From JAABRB01 sp963735025 (GTDB lineage Bacteria; Pseudomonadota; Gammaproteobacteria; Burkholderiales; SG8-39), in assembly GCA_963735025.1 (NCBI GenBank), contig CAVTJG010000010.1, forward strand, positions 290,338-354,337: a DNA stretch of 64,000 nt, given 5' to 3'. The notes below the pieces were generated by a model. That model had not been told where the DNA came from. It searched no databases and worked only from the letters and a program-made list of their open reading frames with translations. This document shows positions 1 to 8,947 of this stretch, one piece after another. The position numbers and the translations under genes were made by a program. Numbering within the stretch: position 1 is the stretch's first letter; each line of letters begins with the position of its first letter.

Positions 1-43
1 ACGTTCATATCGGCAACAATGTACGCTGGCATTAGACGCTCCT

Positions 44-1440
44 CTAAATCGTTCGCGTGAGATGAATCGCGAGACCCGCGGCGCCACAGCCGAGGATGAC
101 CGGAATCATACCGCCCTTGAAGCGATAGAGCGCGATCAGTGCCGCAATGGTCACGACGAGCGCGAACCAGTCGAATGGCCCGAGGAATGGTGCGCCGGGG
201 CGTACCCTGCGGCCACAGCACGTGCCACGCGAAGAAGGCCGCCAGGTTCAAGACGACTCCGACCACCGCGGCGGTGATTCCGGTGAGCGGAGCGGTGAAC
301 CTCACGTTGCCGTGGGTCGACTCGACCAGTGGACCGCCGACGAGGATCAGCAGAAACGAGGGCAGGAACGTGAAGAACGTTGCCACTGCGGCGCCTGCCA
401 GCCCGGCGAGAAAGAGCGTCTCGGCCCCGAACACTTCCTTGGTCCAGCCGCCGACGAAGCCGACGAACGTGACGATCATGATCAACGGCCCGGGCGTCGT
501 CTCGCCCAGCGCGAGCCCGTCGATCATCTGGGTCGCCGAAAGCCACCCGAATGTCTCCACACCGCCCTGGTAGACGTAGGGCAGCACGGCGTATGCGCCG
601 CCGAACGTGAGCAGCTGCCGCCTTGGTGAAGAACCAACTCATCCTCGAGTAGGTGCGCTTCCCAGCCGAAGATCCCGACGACCGTGGCCAGCGCGACGGC
701 CCACAGCGCAAGAAATACGCCTAGAACCATCAAGAAGTGCCCCAAGCCGCGCCGCGCATGATGCGGGGGCGGCGTGTTGTCGTCGATGAGCGCGGCGCCG
801 TATCGCTCGGCGCCCGCGCCGTGTCCGCCTCCGACCGCGAAGACCGCCGGTGCGACGCGCGCGCCAATCAGGCCGATGATCCCGGCGATCAGCACGATGG
901 CGGGAAAGGGAACATTGCAAGAAGAATATGGCGACGAACGCCGCCGCGGCAATTGCCCACAGCGCCGCGTTCTTGAGCGCCCGCGAGCCGATGCGGTACG
1001 CAGCGAACATCACGATCGCGGTGACCGCCGGCTTGATGCCGTAGAGGAAGCCTGCCACCGCCGGCACTTCACCGAATGCGAGATAGACCCAGGTGAGCGT
1101 GACCAGGATGAAGAAAGAAGGCAGCACGAACAGCCCGCCCGCCACCACGCCGCCAAGGGTGCCGTGCATGAGCCACCCGATGTAGGTCGCGAGTTGCTGC
1201 GCCTCGGGGCCGGGGAGCACCATGCAGTAGTTGAGCGCGTGCAGAAAGCGCCGCTCGGATATCCAGCGCCTTCGCTCGACGAGCTCCTGGTGCATCATCG
1301 AGATCTGTCCCGCCGGCCCGCCGAAGCTGATGAAACCGAGCTTCAGCCAGTAGCCAGTCGCCGCTCCCAGCGACGTTGGCGCCGGAGGCGTGGACTCGCT
1401 GGCTTCCTGCGGCGTTGTATGCCGAATGCGAGGAGTCAGG
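44..1440 (-). CDS. chrA: chromate transporter ChrA, frame broken by indels
   Basis: CHR-family inner-membrane transporter, which exports chromate. Two homologous halves are visible: an N-terminal half with FISFGGPAGQ near 1349-1315 and PGPEAQQLATYIGW, and a C-terminal half with FGGAYAVLPYVYQ and TPGPLIMIVTFVG. Together they make the long-chain form of about 450 residues, rich in membrane segments. The protein is spread over several frames, with breaks near 915, 638, 615 and 207, and ends with TAG at 44. No ATG start is visible; the frame is open upstream across the end of the ATPase gene, so the start is uncertain. It is last in a leftward unit with molybdate-type genes. Chromate is an analogue of molybdate and sulfate, so a role limiting entry of a toxic analogue is an inference. 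Confidence 0.8.
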
Positions 1441-2244
1441 TCACTGTGGACCCGGGTCCGCGAGGGGAGCGAGCCGCGGCACGCACACTTGCCCTGCGAG
1501 CGGCGCGGACAGCGAAACCACGTCGACGTGCACACCATAGAGGCGCTCGAGGCTGTCTGGCCGGATCACTTCCGCAGGCGTGCCGAGCGCCAGCACTCCT
1601 TCCTTGAGCAGCATGACCTGGTCCGCACAGGCGAAGGCGTGGTCGGGATCGTGTGTGGAGAACAGCACGCCGATGCCGCGCCTCGCGAGGTCGCGGATGC
1701 GACGCAGGACCAGCGTCTGGTTGCCGAAGTCGAGGCTCGCGGTGGGCTCGTCCATGACGAGCAACTCGGGGCCTTGGGCCAGCGCGCGCGCGATGAGCGC
1801 GAGCTGACGCTCACCGCCGCTGATCCGGGTGTAGATCCGATCGGCGAGCTCGTTGATGCCGAGTGCATCAATCGCCGCCGCCGCCGCCGCGTGATCGGTG
1901 GTACCTGGTGTCGCAAACAGGCCGACATGTGCGGTGCGTCCCATCAGAACCACTTCGCGCACCGTGAAATTGAAGAAGCCTGCGTGCTGCTGCGGGACAT
2001 AGCCGAGGGAACGCGCCAGGCTGCGCTGGTCGCCAGTTTCGTACCGGCCGCTCGTCCAGGAGGAGCTCACCTCCATGCGCCGGGAGAAGACCGAGTACCG
2101 TGCGGAAGAGCGTGGTCTTGCCCCGCCGTTCGGTCCGAGCACGGCAAGCGCCTCGCCCGCGCCAAGAGAGAAGCTCACGTTGCGTCCGAGCGTACGGCCC
2201 GGATGGCCGAAGGCGAGATCGCGTGCCTCGAGCCGCATCGTCAC
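1441..2244 (-). CDS. ABC transporter ATP-binding protein, FecE/BtuD/MolC type
   Basis: Cytoplasmic ATPase that powers a type II importer. The signature motif ISGGERQLALIARALAQ, Walker B LLVMDEPTASLD, the Q-loop region LGYVPQ and the switch histidine in FSTHDPDHA are all present. The Walker A is wrong as written: after LGPNGG the frame departs (near 2123) and returns near 2050. Shifting one base restores GPNGAGKTTLFR, so two compensating indels are the likely cause. At 267 residues it has the usual length. Its stop lies at the beginning of chrA, and its start overlaps the end of the permease gene. Family members carry ferric siderophores, cobalamin or molybdate; the neighbouring Mop and regulator favour molybdate or tungstate. 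Confidence 0.85.
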   Translation of the reverse strand: MTMRLEARDLAFGHPGRTLGRNVSFSLGAGEALAVLGPNGGARPRSSARYSVFSRRMEVSSSWTSGRYETGDQRSLARSLGYVPQQHAGFFNFTVREVVLMGRTAHVGLFATPGTTDHAAAAAAIDALGINELADRIYTRISGGERQLALIARALAQGPELLVMDEPTASLDFGNQTLVLRRIRDLARRGIGVLFSTHDPDHAFACADQVMLLKEGVLALGTPAEVIRPDSLERLYGVHVDVVSLSAPLAGQVCVPRLAPLADPGPQ

Positions 2245-2245
2245 C

Positions 2246-3297
2246 TCACCAGGACCTGCGGCTGACCGCGAGCAGCCAGACGAAGAAGGGAGCGCCGATG
2301 ATCGCCGTCAACACGCCGGGCGGGATCTCGATGTGCGCCATCGTGCGCGCGAGCGTGTCGACGCCGAGAAGGTAGCTCGCTCCGAGCAGCATCGATACGG
2401 GCAGAAGGCGCGAGAACTCTGGTCCGACGAGCATGCGCGCGGCGTGCGGGATCAGCAAACCGACCATCCGATGATCCCGCTGACCGCAACGCTCGCGGCA
2501 GTCATGAGCGTCGCCGCACACACGATGACGATCCGCATCATCCCGGTGTGGACACCGAGCGCGCGCGCCTCGTCGTCGGCGAGAGAGAGAAGGTTCGATC
2601 CGCAGCGCAGCAGAAACATCGGGACGAGCGCAACGAGAACGAGCGGCAGCATCACCTTGAGGTCTTGCGGCCCACCGACGCGACGCTGCCGAGCAGCGAG
2701 AAGGTGATCGCGGGGAGCTGGTTGTAGGGATCGGCGAGGTACTTGAGCAGCGCGATGCAAGCCCCGAGCAGTGTCCCGATGACGACCCCGCCAGGATCAG
2801 CGCCAGGATGGGATCGTGGCCCCGCACCGACGAGCCGACGAAGTACACCGCGGCCACCGCGAAAAGGCCACCCGCGAAGGCGAAGCCCTGGATGGCCACC
2901 ACAGAGAAGCGACAGGAAGATCGCGAGCACCGCGCCGAGCCCGCGCCGGCCGACACGCCGAGGATGTCGGGCGAGACGAGCGGGTTGCGGAACATGCCCT
3001 GGTAGGCAGCTCCCGCCGCGGCAAGTGCGGCATCGATCACCGCCGCCGCGACGATACGGGGCGCACGAACCTGGAAGAGCACAGTCTCCGCGCTCGCGGG
3101 CACGCTTGCTGCCGCACCCGTCAGCCTCATCGAGACGACAGCAAGGACGTCGCCCGGCGTGATCGGGTAGCGGCCGACCGACAGTGCAACGATCACCAGC
3201 AGGCAGAGCAGAACGAGCGCGCCGATGTCGAGCGAAAAGGTGCGGCGCGTACCACGCTTGCCAGGAATCGCGCGCGCCTCGCGCCGACGGTCGTCAT
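2246..3297 (-). CDS. FecCD/BtuC-type ABC permease, frame broken by indels
   Basis: Multi-spanning inner-membrane permease of the FecCD family, partner of the adjacent ATPase. The ATG at 3297 overlaps the stop of the binding-protein gene (ATGA), which decides the start. Family landmarks are VGRYPITPGDVL, QVRAPRI, GAAYQGMFRNPLVSPDILGVSAGAG, and near the end HAARMLVGPEFSRLLPVSMLLGA and IEIPPGVLTAIIGAPFF. The N-terminal start, the middle (DLKVMLPLVLVALVPMF) and the C-terminal part lie in different frames, with breaks near 3220, between 2930 and 2660, and near 2460. The reconstructed length of about 350 residues fits the family. Substrate is inferred from context as molybdate or tungstate; iron-siderophore or cobalamin is the alternative. 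Confidence 0.82.
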
Positions 3298-4338
3298 CGC
3301 GGCGCGACGCCGGGCTCGCTCAGCAGCGCATCGAGCTGGGCATCGCTCGGGCGGCGGTGATAGAACAGGTCGAAGAACTCCCTGGCTCGCTCGCGCAGAT
3401 CGTCCGGAAACCCCGGGATAGAGCGCCCGACCGGCCCAGTAGAGCCCGATGAGCTGATTGGCGCCAGGCGGAAAATCGAAGCAGCCGAACGGCAGATGCG
3501 GGGCGAGGTGCACCCGTCGTGTCTTGACGGCGGCGACGCCGGCCGAGCGTTCGTCCGTCCAGACGTCGCGGTAGAAGTGCAGGTCGGTGGTGAAGATCAC
3601 CTCCGGGTCCCACGCGAGCACCTGCTCGAGCGACACGTTGACGAGCCCCCCGCGCGACGCGGCGGCGACGTTGCGGGCGCCGAGAATCGAGGATCTCGAC
3701 GTTGATCGATCCTGCGAGCCCGGTCTGCAAGCCGGACGGTCCGCGTCCATAGTAGACGCGCGGGAATCCTTCGCCGGAACGCTTGCGACCCGCCGTCGCA
3801 CGTCATCGAGAGTGCGCTCGGCATACTCGGCGAGCCGCTGGGCGCGTTCGAGGTCGCCGGTCGCGCGACCGATCGCGCGGAACGTGCTCGCAATCGCCGT
3901 GAAGCGGCCGTCGAACAGCAGGTACGGAATGCCCGTTTGCTGCTGGACGCGATCGGCGAGCGAGGCATAGGTCGGCGCGATCGAGCCCACATCGATGATC
4001 ACGTCGGGCCGGAGCGCCAGGATCGTCTCGACATTGGCGGTGTTCCCGCGTCCGGTGAGCCGCCCCAGCTCGGGCAGGGCCGCATAACTCGGCGGAAGGA
4101 AAGCCGCTTCGGCCGGCCGGATCGCTCGCGTCCAGCCGAGCAGCTTTTCTGGCGAGGCCGCGAAGACCACCACGCTCGCGGGTGGCCCCGCTGCATAAAT
4201 GCGCTCGACCTGCGCCGGGACCACGACCCGGCGGCCGGCGGAGTCGGTAACCGTCTGACCACTCTGCGCAAGCGCCACGCCTGCGCTCGCGTACACGCCT
4301 GCCAGGAGCCCGACGCGCAGTAGAGCACGAGGAATCAC
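3294..4338 (-). CDS. periplasmic binding protein, BtuF/FhuD/MolA class
   Basis: Class III periplasmic binding protein that delivers substrate to the BtuC-type permease. It starts with GTG at 4338, with a signal peptide (RALLRVGLLAGVYASAGVALA), then VTDSAGRRVVVPAQVERIYAAGPP, LGRLTGRGNTANVETILALRPDVIIDVG and TGIPYLLFDGRF, typical of the TroA-like fold joined by one long helix. The central stretch leaves frame near 3770 and returns near 3690, where the other frame reads LQTGLAGSINVEIL. A third break near 3425 separates the C-terminus, which then reads AQLDALLSEPGVAPR and stops at 3294. The gene follows mop by 16 bases. Molybdate or tungstate as ligand is an inference from neighbours. Confidence 0.8.
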
Positions 4339-4354
4339 GCGACGCGCGGCAGCG

Positions 4355-4561
4355 TCAGACGCCGACCATCACGTTGCTCGCCTTGATGATCGCCCAGGCG
4401 GACTTGCCTTTCTTCAGCTTCAATGCCTTCGCGGACGTCGCGCTGATCACCGAAACGACCTCGATCCCTTTCGCGACCTCGATGGTGACCTCGGCGCTGA
4501 CCGGGCCGAGTTTGACCTTCTTGATCTTGCCGGGAATCGCATTGCGTGCGCTGATCTTCAT
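4355..4561 (-). CDS. mop: molbindin (Mop), single TOBE domain
   Basis: Small cytoplasmic molybdate- or tungstate-binding protein of 68 residues, one TOBE/Mop domain that in known members oligomerises and stores oxyanion between subunits. The family start MKISARNAIPGKIKKVKLG, the middle SAEVTIE and the AWAIIKASNVMVGV ending are all present. A ribosome site AAGGAGA lies about 10 bases before the ATG at 4561. It sits between the ModE-like regulator and the binding-protein gene. This is the strongest local evidence that the BtuF/BtuCD-type importer handles molybdate or tungstate. Frame is intact. Confidence 0.93.
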   Translation of the reverse strand: MKISARNAIPGKIKKVKLGPVSAEVTIEVAKGIEVVSVISATSAKALKLKKGKSAWAIIKASNVMVGV

Positions 4562-4610
4562 GTCGGGCTCTCCTTGGTCTGTCTGACGGACGGGAACGAT
4601 ACGGCTGGTG

Positions 4611-5702
4611 CTAGCCGTTCAGTTTGCGGGTGCGGCGCGTGCGCGGCGGCGCGATCCGCTGGGACCTGCCCGCGTCGGTCGCATCATAGCCCGGCAGGCT
4701 GCTGCAGATACTCCGAAATTCCTCGCTGCGCAGGAATGCGATCAGCCGCGGGATCGGCTCGTCGCGGGAGCGTGCCTCGCGACATGCCAGGTAGTACGTC
4801 TCGACCGCCAAGGGCGTGAATCGCAGCCCGAACTGGGCCGCTGCGGCGCGAATTCCGAATCCGACGTCTGCGCCGCCGCCCGCGATGGTCGCGGCCACCG
4901 CAAGATGCGTGAACTCCTCGTCGTGATAGCCACGCACGTCGCTCGGTCGCAGCCCGGCTTCGCCAAGCAGGCGATCGAAAAGGGTCCGCGTTCCCGAGCC
5001 GCGCTGCCGATTGATGAATTTCAGACCCATTTTGGCAAGATCGGCAAGTGTTTGCGCCGACGGCTGAACACCGGAGGAAGTGATCAGGCCTTGCTCACGC
5101 TGGAACAGGCGGTACGCGAGAATCGGCTCGGGGATGCCCTTCGGAAACGCCTCGCCCAGCACCGCCTCGAGCGACGTGTCCGGCGCGGTGTGGAATCCCG
5201 CGACGTCACAGCGCCGGCGCGCGAGCGACTCGAGACTGTCGTGGCTGCCGAGAACGGCGAGGTCGATGTCGAAACCATGCGCCTCGGCAAGCCGTTCGCT
5301 GGCGCTGCGTAGCGCCAGGTCATGGCTTGCATGAATGCGAAGCCTGCGCGCAACGCCGGCATCCGCCTCGCCAAGCGTGGCGGCAAGTTCCGTCGCGATC
5401 CGGGAGAGTTCCGGCCCAAGATGTGCCTCGGTCTTCTCGCGTAGCAGAAGCAGGCGCGCGCCGAGCGTCGTCAGGCGCGTCCCGCGTCCGCGCTCCAGCA
5501 TGGCGAGGGGCCGACCGAGCGTCTTGGCCCAGCCATTCAGCAGGCCCCAGGCGTGGCGGTACGACAGTCCGGCGCGCCGAGCGGCACTTTGCAGCGACTC
5601 GCTCTCGTCGATGCCCTCGAGCAGGGTGAACAGCGCCTCGTCGAACGGGATCGCTTCGCGACGGCCGAGGCGCCATCTGATATCCAGCTCCACTCGCAAC
5701 AT
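4611..5702 (-). CDS. ModE-type transcriptional regulator with periplasmic-binding-like ligand domain
   Basis: Predicted molybdate- or tungstate-sensing repressor/activator of about 363 residues. Residues 1-110 form a ModE/LysR-type winged helix (ELDIRWRL, then LQSAARRAGLSYRHAWGLL and the wing MLERGRGTRLTTLG). The rest is a periplasmic-binding-protein-like domain (IHASHDLALR, FINRQRGSGTRTLFD, ADVGFGIRAAA) instead of the TOBE domains of classical ModE. I chose the ATG at 5702, giving MLRVELDIRW, the usual N-terminus; an in-frame ATG at 5732 adds ten unlikely residues. It is divergent from tupB, with an AT-rich dyad just upstream, and heads the mop-importer-chrA unit. The ligand is inferred. Confidence 0.85.
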   Translation of the reverse strand: MLRVELDIRWRLGRREAIPFDEALFTLLEGIDESESLQSAARRAGLSYRHAWGLLNGWAKTLGRPLAMLERGRGTRLTTLGARLLLLREKTEAHLGPELSRIATELAATLGEADAGVARRLRIHASHDLALRSASERLAEAHGFDIDLAVLGSHDSLESLARRRCDVAGFHTAPDTSLEAVLGEAFPKGIPEPILAYRLFQREQGLITSSGVQPSAQTLADLAKMGLKFINRQRGSGTRTLFDRLLGEAGLRPSDVRGYHDEEFTHLAVAATIAGGGADVGFGIRAAAAQFGLRFTPLAVETYYLACREARSRDEPIPRLIAFLRSEEFRSICSSLPGYDATDAGRSQRIAPPRTRRTRKLNG

Positions 5703-5841
5703 ATGCAAACGATAGCATATTGTGAATATCAATCATCGCATAATCTCCTCGTAAAATTGAATATCTATGTCAGATGAACATATCAATGCGACGGCCCGCG
5801 GGAGGGCTTTATCGCGCACTTTGCCCTTTCCGGGGAGGAGA
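5703..5841. promoter_or_regulatory. divergent promoter region with AT-rich dyad
   Basis: This spacer separates the regulator gene from tupB and is much more AT-rich than the flanks. A perfect inverted repeat, ATATT-GTG-AATAT, lies at 5717-5729, 15 bases before the regulator start. TGAATATC occurs at 5723-5730 and again at 5759-5766, and a related ACATATCAAT occurs near 5780. The position fits an operator serving both directions. Binding by the adjacent regulator is an inference; the site does not match the enterobacterial ModE box exactly. Confidence 0.5.
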
Positions 5842-6546
5842 ATGAACAGCCTGCATGAGGCGTTCGGGCAGGCGGGCGCGCTGGTTGCGAGCGGCGACCC
5901 GGCGCTCCTCGAGATCGTGCTGCTCAGCCTGCGCGTGAGCCTCTCGGCCGTGCTCCTCGCGGCGCTGGTCGGTCTGCCGCTCGGCGCGGCGATCGCGGTC
6001 GGACGCTTTCCGGGCCGGCGCGCGCTGATCATCGTGCTCAACGCACTGATGGGTCTGCCGCCGGTGGTCGTCGGCTTGCTGGTCTACCTGCTGCTGTCGC
6101 GTGCCGGTCCGCTCGGCGCATTCGGGATTCTCTTCACGCCCTCCGCGATGGTGATCGCGCAGACCGTGCTCATCCTTCCCATCATCGCCGCGCTCTCGCG
6201 GCAGGCGATCGAGGACGCATGGGCGGAGTACCAGGAACAGCTCAGGTCGCTCGGCGCAGGGCGATTGTCGGCAGCATTCACACTGCTCTGGGACACGCGG
6301 TTCTCGCTTCTGACGGCGGTGCTTGCCGGCTTCGGCCGCGCTGCCGCTGAAGTGGGAGCGGTGATGATCGTAGGCGGCAACATAGACGGCGTGACGCGCG
6401 TGATGACGACGGCAATCGCGCTCGAGACGAGCAAGGGCGATCTGCCGCTCGCGCTCGGTCTGGGCGTGATCCTGATCTCGCTCATGCTCATCCTGAACGC
6501 CGCGGCCTATTTGACGAAAGAAGCCGCTCAGCGGCGCTATGGATAG
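5842..6546 (+). CDS. tupB: tungstate ABC transporter permease TupB
   Basis: Inner-membrane permease of the Tup tungstate importer, 234 residues from the ATG at 5842. A strong ribosome site GGGGAGGAG lies just before it, which decides this start over an upstream in-frame ATG at 5767. Several hydrophobic segments flank the permease motif, with LGLPLGAAIAVGRFPGRR-like and LMGLPPVVVGLLVYLLLS stretches, the EAW-like coupling loop AIEDAWAEYQEQLRSLGA and AAAEVGAVMIVGGNI. The frame is intact. It overlaps tupC by 8 bases and opens the rightward unit. Molybdate as additional substrate cannot be excluded. Confidence 0.9.
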   Translation: MNSLHEAFGQAGALVASGDPALLEIVLLSLRVSLSAVLLAALVGLPLGAAIAVGRFPGRRALIIVLNALMGLPPVVVGLLVYLLLSRAGPLGAFGILFTPSAMVIAQTVLILPIIAALSRQAIEDAWAEYQEQLRSLGAGRLSAAFTLLWDTRFSLLTAVLAGFGRAAAEVGAVMIVGGNIDGVTRVMTTAIALETSKGDLPLALGLGVILISLMLILNAAAYLTKEAAQRRYG

Positions 6547-7283
6547 GCCCGAGGCAGCCGTGCGCGCACCTTCCTCGATCCTGCCGCTCGAACTGGAGGG
6601 CGTCTCGTTCGTTGCCGGCGGGCGGGCAATCGTCGACGCAATCTCCTGCGAGATCGGATCGCCGCGCGAACCGTCATCGTGGGGCCCAACGGCGCAGGCA
6701 AGAGCGTGCTGCTGCGGCTCTGTCATGGACTACTCGCGCCGACGTCGGGAAGAGTGCGTTGGCGTGGGTCCGCGGCCCGGGGACGGCGCCACCAGGCAAT
6801 GGTGTTCCAGCGACCCGTGATGCTGCGCCGCTCGGCGCTCGGAAACCTCGCCTACGCCCTGGCCCGGCAGGGCGTGCCGCGCAGCGAGCGCAACCGCCTC
6901 GCCCGGGAGGCACTCGAACGCGTCGGACTGGGGCATCTCGCCGACCACCCGGCGCGCGTGCTCTCGGGCGGCGAGCAGCAACGGCTCGCGCTCGCGCGGG
7001 CGTGGGCCCTGCGACCCAGGTACTGTTCCTGGACGAGCCGACCGCCAGCCTCGATCCGAACGCTGCGCGCGAGATCGAAACAGCGATCCTTGCGATCCAT
7101 GCGACCGGCACGAAGATCGTCATGACCACGCACAACCTCGGCCAGGCCCGCCGCCTCGCCGACGAAGTTCTTTTCCTCAACCAGGGCCGGCTCGCCGAGC
7201 GCGCACCCGCCGAACGTTTCTTCGCGCACCCGGCGACGGCCGAAGCCGCCGCCTTCATCAAGGGAGAATTGCTATGGACGTGA
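6539..7283 (+). CDS. tupC: tungstate ABC transporter ATPase TupC, frame broken by indels
   Basis: ATP-binding subunit of the tungstate importer. Three frames must be joined: LPLELEGVSFVAGGRAIVDAIS, then VGPNGAGKSVLLRLCHGLLAP with the Q-loop MVFQRPVMLRRSALGNL and signature LSGGEQQRLALARAWAL, then Walker B VLFLDEPTASLDPNAA and the switch histidine MTTHNLGQA. Breaks are near 6660 and 7015. The joined product of about 247 residues is normal for the family, and all catalytic motifs are intact in their own frames. It overlaps tupB upstream and tupA downstream. Confidence 0.87.
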
Positions 7284-8105
7284 TCGCGACGCACGCTCTG
7301 TTGCCGCCGCGCTGGCGGCGCTGGCGCTTGCGGCCGCCCGCGGCGATGGCGCAGAAGACCAGTTCATCATCGTCTCCTCGACGACCTCCACCGAGAACTC
7401 CGGCCTGTTCAAGCACATCCTTCCCATGTTCGAGGACGAGACGGGCATCCAGGTCCGCGTCGTTGCCCTGGGCACCGGCCAGGCGCTCGATCTCGCGCGC
7501 CAGCGGCGACGCCGACGTGCTGTTCGTCCACAACAAGCGCGCGGAGGAGAAGTTCGTCGCCGAAGGATACGGCGTGAAGCGCTATGACGTCATGTACAAC
7601 GACTTCGTGCTGGTCGGCCCGAAGCGCGACCCGGCAGGGTCGGCGGCGGGAAGGACATTCGCGGCGCTGTCAAAACGATCGCTGAGGCGAAGGCGCCGTT
7701 CGCCTCGCGCGGCGACAAGAGCGGCACCAGCAGATGGAACTGCGTTATTGGAAGGCCGCCGGCGTGGATCCCAAGACCGGCAAGGGCACCTGGTACCGGG
7801 AGACCGGCTCCGGCATGGGCGCGACGCTCAACACGGCGTCCGGAATGGACGCCTACATGCTCACCGATCGCGGCACGTGGCTGTCGTTCAAGAACCGCGG
7901 CGATCTCACGGTGCTCGTGGAAGGTGACCCGCGGCTGTTCAACCAGTACGGCATCATGCTCGTGAACCCGGCCAAGCATCCGCACGTGAAGAAGGATCTG
8001 GGCCAGGCATTCATCGACTGGGTGCTGTCGCCGGCCGGCCAGAAGGCGATTGCGAGCTACAAGATCGGTGGCGAGCAGCTCTTCTTCCCGAACGCGAAGT
8101 CCTGA
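7274..8105 (+). CDS. tupA: tungstate-binding periplasmic protein TupA, frame broken by indels
   Basis: Periplasmic tungstate-binding protein. The diagnostic ligand motif is present as FIIVSSTTSTENSGLFK near 7360-7410, followed by DETGIQVRVVALGTGQALDLA, GDADVLFVHNKRAEEKFV, YDVMYNDFVLVGP, RYWKAAG and an intact C-terminal half ending at 8105 (LTVLVEGDPRLFNQYGIMLVN). Breaks lie in the signal-peptide region near 7300, at about 7500 (one extra C), near 7640 and near 7725. The N-terminal signal is visible in an alternative frame (AALAALALAAA). The start at 7274 overlaps tupC. About 275 residues after joining, as expected. Confidence 0.87.
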
Positions 8106-8139
8106 TCCGCGCGCCGCGACCCTCCTGGCGGGATATTTC

Positions 8140-8903
8140 ATGCTGGCGAACGGCGTGCATGCGCAGGAGGGGGTTCGGCTGTACGCCGCCGGCAGCCTGA
8201 AAGGCGCGATGACCGAAATTGCCGATGCGTACACTGCGAGCTGCGGGCGAAAAGTGGCCAAGGCATTCGGTCCGTCGGGGCTCCTGAGGCAGCGAATCGC
8301 AAATGGCGCCCCTGCGGAAGTCTTCGCTTCGGCGAACATGACTCATCCGCAGGAGCTTGCCGCGGCGGGACTGGGCGGCGCGGTTGCGCAGTTCGCACGC
8401 AATCGACTGTGCGCGCTCACGTTACCCGCCTGCGCGGTGACACCGGAGAACCTGCTCGAGCGCATGCTCGATCCTCACGTGAAACTTGGCATTTCCACGC
8501 CGCAGGCCGACCCATCCGGCGACTATGCGATCCAGCTGTTCGACAGGGCGGATGTCTCCGTCCGGGTGCAGTCAAGATTCTGTCGAAAAAGGCGCTGAGG
8601 CTCGCTGGAGGGCCAGACTCGCCGGCGCCGCCCGCGGACCGGGTTGTCTACGGTTTGCTTGTCGCACGGGGGGCGGCGGATATCTTTCTGACCTACTACA
8701 CGAACGCGCTCGCTGCGAGGCAAGAGGAGCCGCAGCTCGCCATCGTGCAGATTCCCGAGCATCTCGCCGTCGGCGCCGACTATGGGATCATGGTGTTGCG
8801 GAATGCGAGTCCCGCCGCGCAGGACCTCGTGCGCTTCGTGCGTTCGGCGACCGGGCAGGAGATTCTTGCTCGCCACGGCTTCGCCGCCGTGGGGGTTCCG
8901 TAG
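8140..8903 (+). CDS. ModA-like molybdate-binding protein, orphan, one frameshift
   Basis: Periplasmic substrate-binding protein of the molybdate/ModA type. After a signal-like stretch ending GVHAQE come VRLYAAGSLKGAMTEIADAY, FGPSGLLRQRIANGAPAEVFASA, LGISTPQADPSGDYAI and, after a break near 8565, VKILSKKALRLAG, GAADIFLTYYTNAL and SATGQEILARHGF. The start is doubtful: ATG at 8140 leaves a short signal, while the in-frame ATG at 8050 overlaps tupA. No modB or modC follows, so it has no dedicated permease here. It could feed TupBC or act as a scavenger or sensor; both are inferences. Confidence 0.78.
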
Positions 8904-8947
8904 TCCGTCGTGATAATTCCGCCGCCGTGCGGAATGGAGGCCGCGCA

